The notes: a model not told the origin generated them from the letters alone. DNA of 64,000 nt from Microbulbifer variabilis (GCF_020524905.1 NZ_JAIVKI010000012.1:1-64000); one strand, 5' to 3'. Positions 54,297-63,930 are shown, counted from the first letter of the stretch. Translations and numbers: made by a program.

Positions 54297-55511
54297 TTAG
54301 TTAATGACTGGATCTTCTATAATGGTTACATTTTCTAATCCATAATATTCCACAACCCAAGAATAACTTTCAAAGACTTCGTAGTGGTCGGGATAAGCAT
54401 TACCCACAACATCCCAGCGCTTTCGGGATTTAGAGTAGCTGGAGCCTTTAATTACACCGGTCAATTGGAATTCATCACCGTTATGAGGGTTTGTTACTGT
54501 GCTGGTATAGGGGATTTCAACCTCACTATTTTCCACCATCATACGGGCTACCAGCAAACTATAGGCGGGTACACTCGCAGGCATAGCTTCCTTAACTGTT
54601 CTCTGGTTACTGACCGTTGAGGTCTCACCTACAGTAGTTGAGGCTGAGAAAGTTTCTGAGAAACTGAAAGTAACTGATCCACTATTTTCAACCGTACTGG
54701 GTACACCCACCTTGTACCCCTCGGTTAAGCTCACTCCGGCAGTCACTGAGATACCAAGCGTATTAGTCCAGGTGTCAGTTTCACTCTTGCCATCGGTATA
54801 CCAAACTTCGGTACTATCACTCTGAGTTACATCAGAAACATTTTCCAGTAGCCTTTCACCAAAGAACGTTTTAGTGTTCTCTGGAGTCTCCACAATTTGA
54901 TCCCAATGTATTTCCATCCCACTCTCAATTAGGTCAAAACGGTCGGCTACACAGGGATAAATACTCCATATTTTGCTGTCGCCCGCGGTACCAGCAAAGC
55001 CTACTACTGAACGAGTATCAATACTTAATTGATACTCCTGCCACTTATTCCAACTATTGTTACTACCAAAGGTTATTTCCCTGGTAGTGTTGTTAGACAT
55101 ATCTTTCAAGTAAACACGGATACGGGAAATATTGCCATCACGTTTCTTATAAAAGCGCCAGCCTTGGATATATTCCATATCACCAAGAAGTTTTCGGAAC
55201 CCTGAACCAGTAGTTTTCCCTACTTCATCATCATCGGCATATAGGTATTCGAGCTTGAGACCCTTAATATGTTCGTCTCCACTATAGCTAGTAATAGCAG
55301 CTATTTTATCCCCCGACACACGCTTGGAAGAGTAGCTATCGCACATATCAAAATCACTGCCATTACCACTCTTACCATATGAGAATATATCATCGTACCT
55401 TAAGGTACCGCCGTTATCTGCAGTATTAAAATAAAGATCTAATATGTTGGTTGTTGCAGCGACTGGGCCGGCAAGTACAAGTCCGATCATCATCGTAAGA
55501 ATATACTTCAT
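54297..55511 (-). CDS. Secreted aerolysin-family (ETX/MTX2-like) beta-pore-forming toxin
   Basis: About 404 residues from the ATG at 55511 (AAGGG before it; a GTG three codons upstream is the alternative). Signal peptide ends GPVAAT. The N-terminal domain (residues 25-200) is beta-rich and may bind a surface receptor. Residues 210-330 carry the Ser/Thr/Val-rich alternating strands typical of aerolysin-fold toxins: ISVTAGVSLTEGYKVG, GSVTFSFSETFSASTT and VSNQRTVKEAMPASVPAYS, where the last two frame the membrane-inserting hairpin and the strand after it. The Trp-rich end (YSWVVEYYGLENV) closes it. It acts as an oligomeric pore in target membranes. It is alone in its transcript. Confidence 0.78.
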   Translation of the reverse strand: MKYILTMMIGLVLAGPVAATTNILDLYFNTADNGGTLRYDDIFSYGKSGNGSDFDMCDSYSSKRVSGDKIAAITSYSGDEHIKGLKLEYLYADDDEVGKTTGSGFRKLLGDMEYIQGWRFYKKRDGNISRIRVYLKDMSNNTTREITFGSNNSWNKWQEYQLSIDTRSVVGFAGTAGDSKIWSIYPCVADRFDLIESGMEIHWDQIVETPENTKTFFGERLLENVSDVTQSDSTEVWYTDGKSETDTWTNTLGISVTAGVSLTEGYKVGVPSTVENSGSVTFSFSETFSASTTVGETSTVSNQRTVKEAMPASVPAYSLLVARMMVENSEVEIPYTSTVTNPHNGDEFQLTGVIKGSSYSKSRKRWDVVGNAYPDHYEVFESYSWVVEYYGLENVTIIEDPVIN

Positions 55512-55701
55512 AGTATCCACCCTTTTTATTACATTATTAATTTTTCATTCTTTGTTACCTCAATACCTCTACCTAAAAATTTATTTATCCTTTGTTCACC
55601 TCCTATGATTGCCTAATAGAACTCCATCCTGTGTGAGATTCTGTCATGACCTATACATATTTTTTAATGGCATGGCTTGTAGCCTCCGAAAAACTCAACA
55701 A

Positions 55702-57288
55702 TCACCAGAAGCTTCCCACTACCAAAGCTGTAGCAATCAAAAGCAACACTGAAAGCACGCGGTAGTTACGCCATAGTGGTTCTTTGCGCAATGTTTCAGT
55801 CTCCGCATCAAAGTCTTTGCGAGACCAAACAAATTCTTTTGCTTCTTCGCTGATCCTTTCCGATGAAATCAAGCTGGAAACCACTAAAACCAAAGCACAA
55901 AAAACAAAGAGAATTGGCGCAATATAGAGAAAGTGAAGATCGGTCCAGTCCAGTACCTCATTAGCCAAAAAGAGGCCCGCACCGCCAGAAGTACCCAAAG
56001 CCAAGGTTGTAATAGCACCCTTGGAAGTTGCGCCTGACCAGAAGAACCCGATCAGGAAGAGAGCCAAAACTGGGGGTACAGCATAAGAAAGTACTTTTTG
56101 TAGGTACTGAAATAAAGAACCAAAATTTTCTATCTGCGGTGCCCACAGCACAGCCAAGACCATAAAGATAAAGGTAACCAACTGCCCCACTCGCATCAGT
56201 TGGTGTTGATTCAATGTAGGGAAACGCTCCCGCACAAAATCCATGGTTACCAGAGTGGATGCGGAGTTAAGCGTAGAGTCAATCTGGGACATAAGCGCTG
56301 CAACAAAGCCAGCCAATACCAACCCCAGAATACCCACAGGTAACAGCTCGAATAACAAGGTGGGATACACCATGTCAGCTCGCTCCAATTCTGGGAACAA
56401 AACAATAGCCATGGTACCGGGCAAGACCATAATAAAAAGGACTGGCAGTTTCAGAAGACCGGCAAACAGCGCCCCCCAGCGTCCATGATTAATATCCTTG
56501 GCACTCAACACCCGCTGCACCATAAATTGATTAGTGCACCAGAAGTAGAAACCCAGTAGGGCCACTCCAGTGACCAACCCCAGCCAAGGTACACTGGCAT
56601 CCCCAATTGGGCGTATCAGGCTCAGTTGATGGGTGGACACCTGGGAAACTACATTCTCCCAGCCACCGGCGCGATCCAAAGCAAAAATACTGATTAAAAT
56701 TGAACCGACAATCAACAACAGCGCCTGGATAGTATCGGTGTAGATTACTGCGGCCAAGCCGCCGGCAATCGTATATATACCGGCAATTACTGCCAGTATC
56801 GAAATCGTCACCGACATCGGCATCTCTGGAAAAATCAGCTTCATTACCAACCCACCGGCATAGAGACTGCCGGCAGTATCCACCACGATATTCAGAAAAA
56901 TGGTCAAACCGGAAAAGTAAGTTCTGGCCGTGCGATTAAAACGCCGCTCCAACATCTCAGGCATGGTATAGATGCGGGAGCGAAGAATTGTGGGTAGATA
57001 AAAAATGGCGAAAAAAACCAGGATGACCGCTGCCATCCATTCATAGTTGAAGACCGCAATGCCCGTGCTGTAGGCATCACCTGCCAAACCAATCAGGGTG
57101 GTACTTGATATATTGGAAGCAAATAGGGAAAGGCCTATCAAGGGCCAAACCATTTTACGTCCAGCGAGGAAATAATCCTCTGCGGTATCGTGTCGGCGAC
57201 TGAGATAAAGCCCCAAACCGATGGTGAAAACGAAATATACGACCAAAATGATCGCATCGATGGGGTGGAGACCAAAATCGACCGACAT
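55702..57288 (-). CDS. SSS-family sodium:sugar symporter
   Basis: A sodium/solute symporter of the SSS (SGLT) family, 528 residues from the ATG at 57288, which has GAGGGAG in front. The frame extends to a TTG at 57345 without support. About 13-14 membrane helices are visible. Family landmarks include FALLQYLPTIL-like FAIFYLPTILRSRIYTMPEM, TDTIQALLLIVGS, and the Na+/sugar core SQIDSTLNSASTLVTMD. Its promoter holds one copy of the 19-bp operator 62 bases upstream. It is divergent from the ROK repressor and probably takes up sucrose, fructose oligomers or another sugar. Confidence 0.88.
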   Translation of the reverse strand: MSVDFGLHPIDAIILVVYFVFTIGLGLYLSRRHDTAEDYFLAGRKMVWPLIGLSLFASNISSTTLIGLAGDAYSTGIAVFNYEWMAAVILVFFAIFYLPTILRSRIYTMPEMLERRFNRTARTYFSGLTIFLNIVVDTAGSLYAGGLVMKLIFPEMPMSVTISILAVIAGIYTIAGGLAAVIYTDTIQALLLIVGSILISIFALDRAGGWENVVSQVSTHQLSLIRPIGDASVPWLGLVTGVALLGFYFWCTNQFMVQRVLSAKDINHGRWGALFAGLLKLPVLFIMVLPGTMAIVLFPELERADMVYPTLLFELLPVGILGLVLAGFVAALMSQIDSTLNSASTLVTMDFVRERFPTLNQHQLMRVGQLVTFIFMVLAVLWAPQIENFGSLFQYLQKVLSYAVPPVLALFLIGFFWSGATSKGAITTLALGTSGGAGLFLANEVLDWTDLHFLYIAPILFVFCALVLVVSSLISSERISEEAKEFVWSRKDFDAETETLRKEPLWRNYRVLSVLLLIATALVVGSFW

Positions 57289-57349
57289 AACTCCCTCGTT
57301 CACCGCAAGCAGCGTATTTTTAGAATGATTTGCTGAAACTTGCAAAAAA

Positions 57350-57368
57350 TTAAATCACAGTGGTTTAA
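57350..57368. promoter_or_regulatory. Predicted ROK operator in front of the symporter and repressor
   Basis: TTAAATCACAGTGGTTTAA is a quasi-palindrome (TTAAAyCACwGTGrTTTAA). The identical 19-mer stands before the TonB receptor gene at 60181. Two identical copies at two promoters of one sugar locus beside a ROK repressor gene point to the repressor binding site. Confidence 0.75.
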
Positions 57369-57553
57369 TTAAGTAAAGAAAACCTATGAAAACGTACAAA
57401 TTACTTGAAAATCAATTAGTTAGGCTTATTTCATATCGTTTCACTTTCATTGATAACGATTAGTAAAGGTTCTAAAATCCGAAATGATCTATTTGTCACA
57501 ACACAGCTAATGATCGACTTGCGGGTTGACGTTTTTACTAAAGGGGAGCTCGG

Positions 57554-58774
57554 ATGGGCAAAGGAAGTAACTCTAGTGGCTTGCGCCGTTACAACGAACG
57601 GGTGCTACTGACGGCCTTGCGCAAATCAGGAAGCGCCTCGAAATCCGACTTGGCCCGCCTCACCAACCTCACCCCCCAGGCCGTTACACGCATTGTGGAT
57701 GAGCTGGAAAGCACCGGCATGGTTATGCGGGAGGGGCGCAGGCTCGGCGGCAAAGGTCAGCCCTCCATCATGTACACCATCAACCCTACCGGCGCCTACT
57801 CTATAGGCATTAAAGTTGGGCGGCGCAATGTTGAATTACTCTTAACAGATTTCGGCGGCAATATTCTTAAGAAGTTATGCCAGGAATTTGATTGCCCCGA
57901 ACCCGATTTTCTACTCAAAAACATCGAAGCGGGCATCAAAAGCTTAAGTGCTGAACTAGCCAGGAAAGATCAGTCCAAGCTTGTCGGTATTGGCATCGCT
58001 ATGCCCTGGTTTATCGGTGCCTGGACCAAAGAGCTGGAGATGAGCGAGGCACTGGCAGAAAAATGGCGGGAAATAAACTTCGCAGAAGAGGTCTCCAAAG
58101 TCACTCATCTGCCTGTCTTTTTCGAGAATGACTGCTCGGCAGCAGCAGTAGCCGAGCTGCAGTTCGGCAAAGGAGCTGAAGTTTCCGATTTTCTCTATAT
58201 TTTTGTCGGAACTTTTATCGGCGGTGGCCTGGTGCTCAATAGCAGTTTGGAGGCTGGCGTTCATGGTAACTCCGGCAACCTGGCCACTATGCCAGTCCCC
58301 GCCTCCAAGCTCAGCAGCACCCCAAAAGCCGAAGGGGCTTTCGAGATCCTACTCAATCGAGCCTCTCTATTTGGCCTGCGCCGACACCTGCGCACTAACA
58401 AAATCAATATCAACGACTCCTCCGATTTATTGTCAGTTATGGATGAAGCGCGCCCGCTGATACAAGAATGGTTGGATGACTGCGCAGATGCACTGGTATA
58501 TGCCATTCTCTCTGCAGTCAGTGTGCTGGACCTTGAGGCCGTTATTATCGATGCGCATCTGCCGCGCTTCCTGCTAGAGGAACTGGTGGAAACAATCTCC
58601 AGGCGAATGCAGCAAGTTGCTCCACCCGGTGTTTTCAAACCTCAAATAATGAGCGGTAGGATCGGCATTGATGCCATCGCAATTGGTGGCGCCATCCTGC
58701 CCTTTTATTCCAATTTTGCACCAGACAAAACGGTGCTACTGAAGGGCGGCGTGCCTGAACGAGTCCCGGTTTAG
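57554..58774 (+). CDS. ROK-family transcriptional repressor
   Basis: A 406-residue regulator. The N-terminal winged HTH lies at residues 28-75 (KSDLARLTNLTPQAVTRIVD). A C-terminal sugar-binding ROK domain follows, with EGAFEILLNRASLFGL and two glycine-rich phosphate-like loops (VGTFIGGGLVLNS). The ROK zinc Cys cluster is absent, as in regulators of this family. Divergent from the symporter, it shares the intergenic region that contains the operator. AGGGGAG before the ATG is the ribosome site. It should repress the locus in the absence of sugar. Confidence 0.88.
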   Translation: MGKGSNSSGLRRYNERVLLTALRKSGSASKSDLARLTNLTPQAVTRIVDELESTGMVMREGRRLGGKGQPSIMYTINPTGAYSIGIKVGRRNVELLLTDFGGNILKKLCQEFDCPEPDFLLKNIEAGIKSLSAELARKDQSKLVGIGIAMPWFIGAWTKELEMSEALAEKWREINFAEEVSKVTHLPVFFENDCSAAAVAELQFGKGAEVSDFLYIFVGTFIGGGLVLNSSLEAGVHGNSGNLATMPVPASKLSSTPKAEGAFEILLNRASLFGLRRHLRTNKININDSSDLLSVMDEARPLIQEWLDDCADALVYAILSAVSVLDLEAVIIDAHLPRFLLEELVETISRRMQQVAPPGVFKPQIMSGRIGIDAIAIGGAILPFYSNFAPDKTVLLKGGVPERVPV

Positions 58775-58869
58775 CCGGGCAACACGGCAGATATTTTGTA
58801 ATCAGCCAATGGGGTTTTAAAACCGTCTTGGCTCGTTTTTATATAATGATAATAGCGAGGTGCCCGCGA

Positions 58870-59850
58870 ATGGCGTTCAACTTAGAAGACAAATGGGTTT
58901 GGGATTTTTGGTTCGCGGTCGATGGCAATCAATACCATATGTTTTATCTACAAGCAGATAAATCCCTTGGTGATTCAGAGTTGCGCCATTGGAATGTTTC
59001 AATCGGCCACGCTATTTCCATAGATCTGATTCATTGGAACCCAGTGCAGGACGCTATAAAACCCTCCCCTTATCAGGAGGGTGACGTTAATGAGGCTGCA
59101 GATTCCTATACCACTTGGACCGGCTGTGTACACAAGGAAGACGACACCTGGTATATGTTTTATACAGGCACCAAACGTTCGGAAAAAGGGCTTATTCAGC
59201 GGGTCTGCCTGGCCACCTCCAAGGATCTTTTAAACTGGCAAAAACACCCGGAAAATCCGCTGGTAGAATTGGACCCCAGGTATTATGACGGCCTGAATCT
59301 CGATTACTGGCATGATGCCTCTTGGCGCGACCCCTGGATTATTAAAGATCCCAGTAAGCCTGTTTATCATATGTATGTCACCGCCCGCTGTAATCAAGGC
59401 AGTCCCGATGGGCGCGGCACAGTGGGTTATGCCAGCTCCACCGACCTCATTCATTGGAAGGTCGGCGAACCTATACTGGCGCCGGGCTGGTATGGTGAGA
59501 TGGAAGTTCCTCAAATTGAGAAAATCCATGGGCGTTACTATCTTTTCTGCTCGGTCTCCAGCAAATTCCACAGCCAAGCCCATCGTGATTCTATGAGTGG
59601 AACACCTCTTACCGGCACCAAATACTTTGTCTCCGACTCCCTAAATGGCCCCTACAAAGTTATTGGCGATGGCTTCCTCGGCGCTGACGAACAGGGCAGC
59701 CTGTATTCCGGCCGGGTAATACAGGGGCCAGACCAACACTGGTACCTACTCGCCTTTAATCGCGACGATGCACAGGGCAATTTCATCGGCGGGGTATGTA
59801 ATCCCAAAAAGATCGAATTCCTTGAGGACGGACAGTTAAAACTGGCATAA
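58870..59850 (+). CDS. GH32/GH43/GH68-type beta-propeller glycosidase
   Basis: A cytoplasmic glycosidase of 326 residues, from the ATG at 58870 (CGAGG eight bases ahead); upstream codons in the frame have no ribosome site. It folds as a five-bladed propeller: repeated strand-turn-strand elements (TWYMFYTGT, VYHMYVTAR, RYYLFCSV, HWYLLAFN). The presumed acidic trio is Asp in WVWDFWF, Asp in DASWRDPWI and Glu in EMEVPQIEK, as in the GH32/43/68 superfamily. No beta-sandwich domain follows, unlike GH32. Gene context (ROK repressor, fructokinase) suggests a fructosidase, but the substrate is uncertain. Confidence 0.65.
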   Translation: MAFNLEDKWVWDFWFAVDGNQYHMFYLQADKSLGDSELRHWNVSIGHAISIDLIHWNPVQDAIKPSPYQEGDVNEAADSYTTWTGCVHKEDDTWYMFYTGTKRSEKGLIQRVCLATSKDLLNWQKHPENPLVELDPRYYDGLNLDYWHDASWRDPWIIKDPSKPVYHMYVTARCNQGSPDGRGTVGYASSTDLIHWKVGEPILAPGWYGEMEVPQIEKIHGRYYLFCSVSSKFHSQAHRDSMSGTPLTGTKYFVSDSLNGPYKVIGDGFLGADEQGSLYSGRVIQGPDQHWYLLAFNRDDAQGNFIGGVCNPKKIEFLEDGQLKLA

Positions 59851-59948
59851 CAGCCTTAAGGTTGTTCACAGTACTTCAGGAAGTATTGGCATGGGAACAT
59901 TGATGCCGCCCCTAAAATATCTATTAGAGCCTGAAGACTAACTTTTGC

Positions 59949-59984
59949 GCTATGGGAATTTCAGAATTGGGAATTTCCCATAGC
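59949..59984 (+). terminator. Stem-loop terminator after the glycosidase gene
   Basis: GCTATGGGAA pairs perfectly with TTCCCATAGC across a 16-base loop, followed by TTCGCGTTTTATT. It would end the repressor-glycosidase transcript. Confidence 0.75.
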
Positions 59985-60180
59985 TTCGCGTTTTATTAGA
60001 TATTTGTCCCTATAAAACTCAGATTCAGCCCCCTTCAATCCTGTCGACATCCACAAGTAAAGCTTACTTATAGACTCCCCTGACTCACCTCCCCTTCAGT
60101 GAAAATTAACTCTCACTGATTGATTTAATTATTTTTATTTCTTCTAGAGTCTTCTTTTACTTACAATATTGTTGCTCAGA

Positions 60181-60199
60181 TTAAATCACAGTGGTTTAA
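60181..60199. promoter_or_regulatory. Second copy of the predicted ROK operator
   Basis: Identical 19-mer to that at 57350-57368, TTAAATCACAGTGGTTTAA. It lies about 110 bases ahead of the TonB receptor start. Same conclusion: probable binding site of the ROK repressor. Confidence 0.75.
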
Positions 60200-60308
60200 T
60201 AAATAAAAAATGGCCGTGTAGACAAATCTAACAAGCAGATAGTAAAGCCCAAGCCAAAGGGCCGTCAGAGAAAACTAATAACCATAAGTGATGATTGAGG
60301 AGAGCGTC

Positions 60309-62813
60309 GTGAAGGCAGAGGACTTTCAAACCGATTGTAAACAGGTCGGGGGCTTTAAACCGGGTTCAATCGCCCTGGCGGTAGCAGTGGCATCCAGCAT
60401 AACCACTCCGGCAATGGCGCAGGAACAGCCGGAAATTGAAGAAGTAATCGTTACTGCAACGGCACGTCCCGTAACGAAGATGGAGTCCAGCATATCCGTC
60501 AGCGCCCTGGATGCCGAAGAGCTATCCAACTACGCCCCGCGCTCAACCGCTGAAGTTTTCCGCAGCCTGCCTGGCATACGCGCCGAGTCATCCGGTGGTG
60601 GTGGCAATGCCAATATCACAGTCAGGGGAATCCCACTGGCCACTGGCGGCTCAAAATATATGCAGATCCACGAAGATGGACTGCCAGTGCTCGAATATGG
60701 CGATGTCAATTTCGGCAACACCGATAACTTTATCCGTGCAGACGCATCTCTCTCCCGCATTGAAAGTGTCCGCGGCGGCTCCGCCTCTACCTTTGCCAGC
60801 AACTCCCCAGGTGGTGTGATCAATATGATCAGCAAAACCGGAGAAGAGCAAGGTGGGAACATCGGCCTCTCCTTTGGGGCCGACTACGATGAAACCCGCC
60901 TGAATTTCGGTTATGGGCACCATCTCAGCGACACGCTACGTTTTTATGTGGGCGGCTTCTTACGTGAGGGAGAGGGTGTACGTGAAACTGGCTTTGATGG
61001 CGATTCCGGCGGGCAATTCAAGGCAAACCTCACCAAAGATTTTGATAATGGCTATGTGCGCCTTTACTACAAACACCTGGACGACCGTGTAACCACTTAC
61101 CTTCCCGGCCCGGTAACTTATAAGGGGAATGGCAAGTTTGCTACCGTAGCCAATTTTGATGCCAGCAACCAAACACTACACTCTGATAACTACCGCAACC
61201 TCTCCACTTTTGATGCCTATGGCAATCCTGTAAATCGAGACCTGAGCGACGGTATCGAATCCCTGGTGGAAGCCTATGGATTTGAGAGTCAATTTGAATT
61301 TGATAACGGCTGGACTGTTACTGACAAGTTTAGAATTTCCGATGTAAGCGGCAGCTTTATTTCCCCCTTTACTGATACCTTTGGCGATTACGGGCCACAA
61401 TCCGCACAGAGCATGGCAGACCAGATCTGTGCTAACGCCATCAGCGGGAATGGCTCCGCTATTGACTGCAGCGCAGGCACTACAGTGACTTACGCCAATG
61501 GTGGAGAGGTCGATGAACTTGCCTACTTGAACCTGCTGTTTGATACAAAAATCCATGACCTGGGCTTGATCGTCAACGATTTCAAAGTCGACAAGCTCAT
61601 TAATGACAATATTGTAGTTTCCGCAGGCTTTTACTATTCCAAGCAAAATATTAAAACCAGCTGGAATAGTTGGAATGCCTTAATCCAAACCGTAGATGGC
61701 AGTGACTCACAAAACCTAACTATCACAGCGAATGCCAATGGGGATGTATTGGTAGACGACGGCCTCTGGTCAGCAAGCTTCCTGTCCTGGGCCTGGGATC
61801 TGGAATATGAAACCTACGCTCCCTATATGAACGTGTCCTTCGATGTCGGCGACTTTACCTTCGATATCAGCGCACGTCACGATATGGTCGATGCAAAAGG
61901 TTCCCTGGTTTCCAGTTGCTGTGGTGGCGATACCGATTACGATATCAATGGTGATGGCATTATCAGCGATGTGGAGGATGCCAGTGCATCGGATGCCTTC
62001 GGGTTTACAGGTGGCGTTATCACCATGGCCAACGGTAATACTCAGCTGGTCGACTACGATGCAGATAACACCTCCTTCTCCCTGGGGGGCAATTATGCAA
62101 TTAACGACAGCATGGCAATATTTGCCCGCTACAGTGAAGGTGGCCGCGCAATAGCCGACCGCCTGTTGCAAATTAACGGCGCCTTGAATAGCGATGGCAG
62201 TCTCAGTAACACTACCGATGGCTTTGACTCTGTCGACCAGCTGGAAATTGGTTACAAATTTACTGCTGGCGATTTCGATATTTTTGCCACCTACTTCAAT
62301 ACCGTCACCGAAGAAACCAATGCGGAAATCACTAGCGGCCTGACCTTTGTGCGCGAGTATGAAGCCCAGGGCATAGAGCTGGAAGGCTCCTATATTTATG
62401 GCGATTTTTCACTTAACGGCAACCTAACCTGGACCGATGCCGAAATCAGTAAAGATGCCAACAACCCATCGGTAGTCGGTAATACTCCCCGTCGCCAGGC
62501 AAATATTATTTACACCATCACTCCACAATATAATTGGGGTGACAGCCTAACCTTTGGTGCCAGTTTGCAAGGTTCTACCGAATACTACGTTTCCGATTCC
62601 AACCAACTGAAACAAGATGGTTATGTCTTGGTAAATTTATTCGGCTCTTATTACGTGACTGAAGACCTTACCGTCTCCTTTAACATAAATAATCTCACGA
62701 ATGAATTCGTTGTGACCGAGGTTGAGGAGTCTTACGCAGAAGCGGGAGATATTGTTCGCGGCAGAGCCATCAGCGGTCGCTCCACCAGTGTCAGCTTCAA
62801 TTACGCTTTTTAA
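60309..62813 (+). CDS. TonB-dependent outer-membrane receptor for sugar
   Basis: A receptor of about 834 residues. The GTG at 60309 lies six bases after GAGGAGA; an ATG at 60291 is the alternative. The signal peptide runs to PAMAQ, and EEVIVTA right after it is the TonB box. The plug (residues 45-165) contains VEVFRSLPGIRAES-like AEVFRSLPGIRAESSGGGG and SFASNSPGGVINMISKTGE-like ASTFASNSPGGVINMISKTG. The barrel follows, ending ITVSFNYAF-like SVSFNYAF with the terminal aromatic. The cargo is inferred from the neighbourhood as a beta-fructoside or sucrose. Operator copy upstream; terminator behind. Confidence 0.9.
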   Translation: MKAEDFQTDCKQVGGFKPGSIALAVAVASSITTPAMAQEQPEIEEVIVTATARPVTKMESSISVSALDAEELSNYAPRSTAEVFRSLPGIRAESSGGGGNANITVRGIPLATGGSKYMQIHEDGLPVLEYGDVNFGNTDNFIRADASLSRIESVRGGSASTFASNSPGGVINMISKTGEEQGGNIGLSFGADYDETRLNFGYGHHLSDTLRFYVGGFLREGEGVRETGFDGDSGGQFKANLTKDFDNGYVRLYYKHLDDRVTTYLPGPVTYKGNGKFATVANFDASNQTLHSDNYRNLSTFDAYGNPVNRDLSDGIESLVEAYGFESQFEFDNGWTVTDKFRISDVSGSFISPFTDTFGDYGPQSAQSMADQICANAISGNGSAIDCSAGTTVTYANGGEVDELAYLNLLFDTKIHDLGLIVNDFKVDKLINDNIVVSAGFYYSKQNIKTSWNSWNALIQTVDGSDSQNLTITANANGDVLVDDGLWSASFLSWAWDLEYETYAPYMNVSFDVGDFTFDISARHDMVDAKGSLVSSCCGGDTDYDINGDGIISDVEDASASDAFGFTGGVITMANGNTQLVDYDADNTSFSLGGNYAINDSMAIFARYSEGGRAIADRLLQINGALNSDGSLSNTTDGFDSVDQLEIGYKFTAGDFDIFATYFNTVTEETNAEITSGLTFVREYEAQGIELEGSYIYGDFSLNGNLTWTDAEISKDANNPSVVGNTPRRQANIIYTITPQYNWGDSLTFGASLQGSTEYYVSDSNQLKQDGYVLVNLFGSYYVTEDLTVSFNINNLTNEFVVTEVEESYAEAGDIVRGRAISGRSTSVSFNYAF

Positions 62814-62871
62814 TCATTGTCTTCCCTACTCCAGTAAGTCGTTTGCAGTCCAATTAGGACCTCTTGCAAAC

Positions 62872-62914
62872 ACCGGATGTCCAACCTCCCCGTTGGCATC
62901 CGGTATTTTTTCTT
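62872..62914 (+). terminator. Rho-independent terminator of the receptor gene
   Basis: ACCGGATG, one-base bulge, CCAAC, loop CTCCCC, GTTGG, CATCCGGT, then ATTTTTTC. A near-perfect 13-bp stem with a T-run, 58 bases past the stop. Confidence 0.92.
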
Positions 62915-63018
62915 CGATAAAGACTTGCTGTATTCGCTCCCCAAACGGAGCAACCTGTTAAAATAAATCGATCAGGAATTCTCTTGAATAGAATATCCAG
63001 CCAGTGGAGCAGATGAGG

Positions 63019-63930
63019 ATGGAAGTGCAAGGCAAAGCAGTCACTACCTTGCTTGGCGGCCTTGAAGCCGGCGGCACAAAATTTAATTGTGCAATCGCCG
63101 CAGGGCCCAATGAAATCCGGGAAAGGGCCAGCTTTCCTACCACCACCCCAGAGAAAACCCTGGGCCAGGTCATTGAATTTTTTCAGGCCGGCGCCCAACG
63201 CCATGGTCCTATGTCGGCATTGGGTATTGCGAGCTTCGGTCCGGTAGATCTGAATCCACATTCCAAACAGTACGGATATATCACTACCACGCCTAAAAGT
63301 GGTTGGTCCAATACCAACTTGGCCGGCCAATTGAAAGAGGCCCTCTCAATCCCGGTGGCCTTCGATACCGATGTCAATGGTGCTGCATTGGGAGAACATC
63401 TATGCGGCGCCGCTACAGATGTAAAGAATTTTGTCTATGTCACCATCGGCACCGGTATCGGAGCCGGAGTAATGGTAGATGGCAAGCTGGTAAACGGTGC
63501 CATGCACCCAGAAATCGGCCATATGCTGATGCCACAGGACCGGCAACGGGACCCCTACCCCGGCCACTGCCCCTTTCACGGCAATTGCCTCGAAGGCCTC
63601 GCCTGTGGCCCCGCCATCAAAGACCGCTGGGGACTGCGTGGCCAGAGCATGGACAATAAGCATCCCGCATGGGATCTACAGGCCGAATACCTGGCCATCA
63701 TGTGCGTAAACCTGACCAGCTGCTACTCGCCAGAGCGAATCATCCTCGGTGGCGGTGTGATGGAGCAAACGCACCTATTTGAGCGCATTTATCATAAGTT
63801 TCTAAGCCTGGCGGGTGGTTATTTCCCCCAGGTATCCCGGCACAATATCCGCTCCTTTATAGTCCCACCAAAGCTAGCGGGTCGCTCCGGTGAAGTGGGC
63901 TCTCTCCGCATGGCCCAAGCTCTACTCTGA
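63019..63930 (+). CDS. ROK-family fructokinase
   Basis: A sugar kinase of 303 residues from the ATG at 63019, with GGAG nine bases ahead. Upstream GTG (63004) and ATG (63013) are alternatives. It has the phosphate loop GLEAGGTKFNCAIA at the start, FDTDVNGAALGEH with the catalytic-type Asp, the second loop IGTGIGAGVMVDGKL, and the zinc cluster HPEIGHML followed by CPFHGNCLEGLACG. These are the bacterial ROK fructokinase (Mak/ScrK-like) marks. It phosphorylates fructose released by the glycosidase with ATP. A terminator separates it from the receptor, and it has no operator copy, so it has its own promoter. Confidence 0.88.
   Translation: MEVQGKAVTTLLGGLEAGGTKFNCAIAAGPNEIRERASFPTTTPEKTLGQVIEFFQAGAQRHGPMSALGIASFGPVDLNPHSKQYGYITTTPKSGWSNTNLAGQLKEALSIPVAFDTDVNGAALGEHLCGAATDVKNFVYVTIGTGIGAGVMVDGKLVNGAMHPEIGHMLMPQDRQRDPYPGHCPFHGNCLEGLACGPAIKDRWGLRGQSMDNKHPAWDLQAEYLAIMCVNLTSCYSPERIILGGGVMEQTHLFERIYHKFLSLAGGYFPQVSRHNIRSFIVPPKLAGRSGEVGSLRMAQALL

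Larger units (their letters stand above)
59851..60308. other. Intergenic region between the glycosidase and receptor genes
   Basis: Contains a terminator for the upstream genes and the operator copy before the TonB receptor. No gene seen. Confidence 0.5.
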
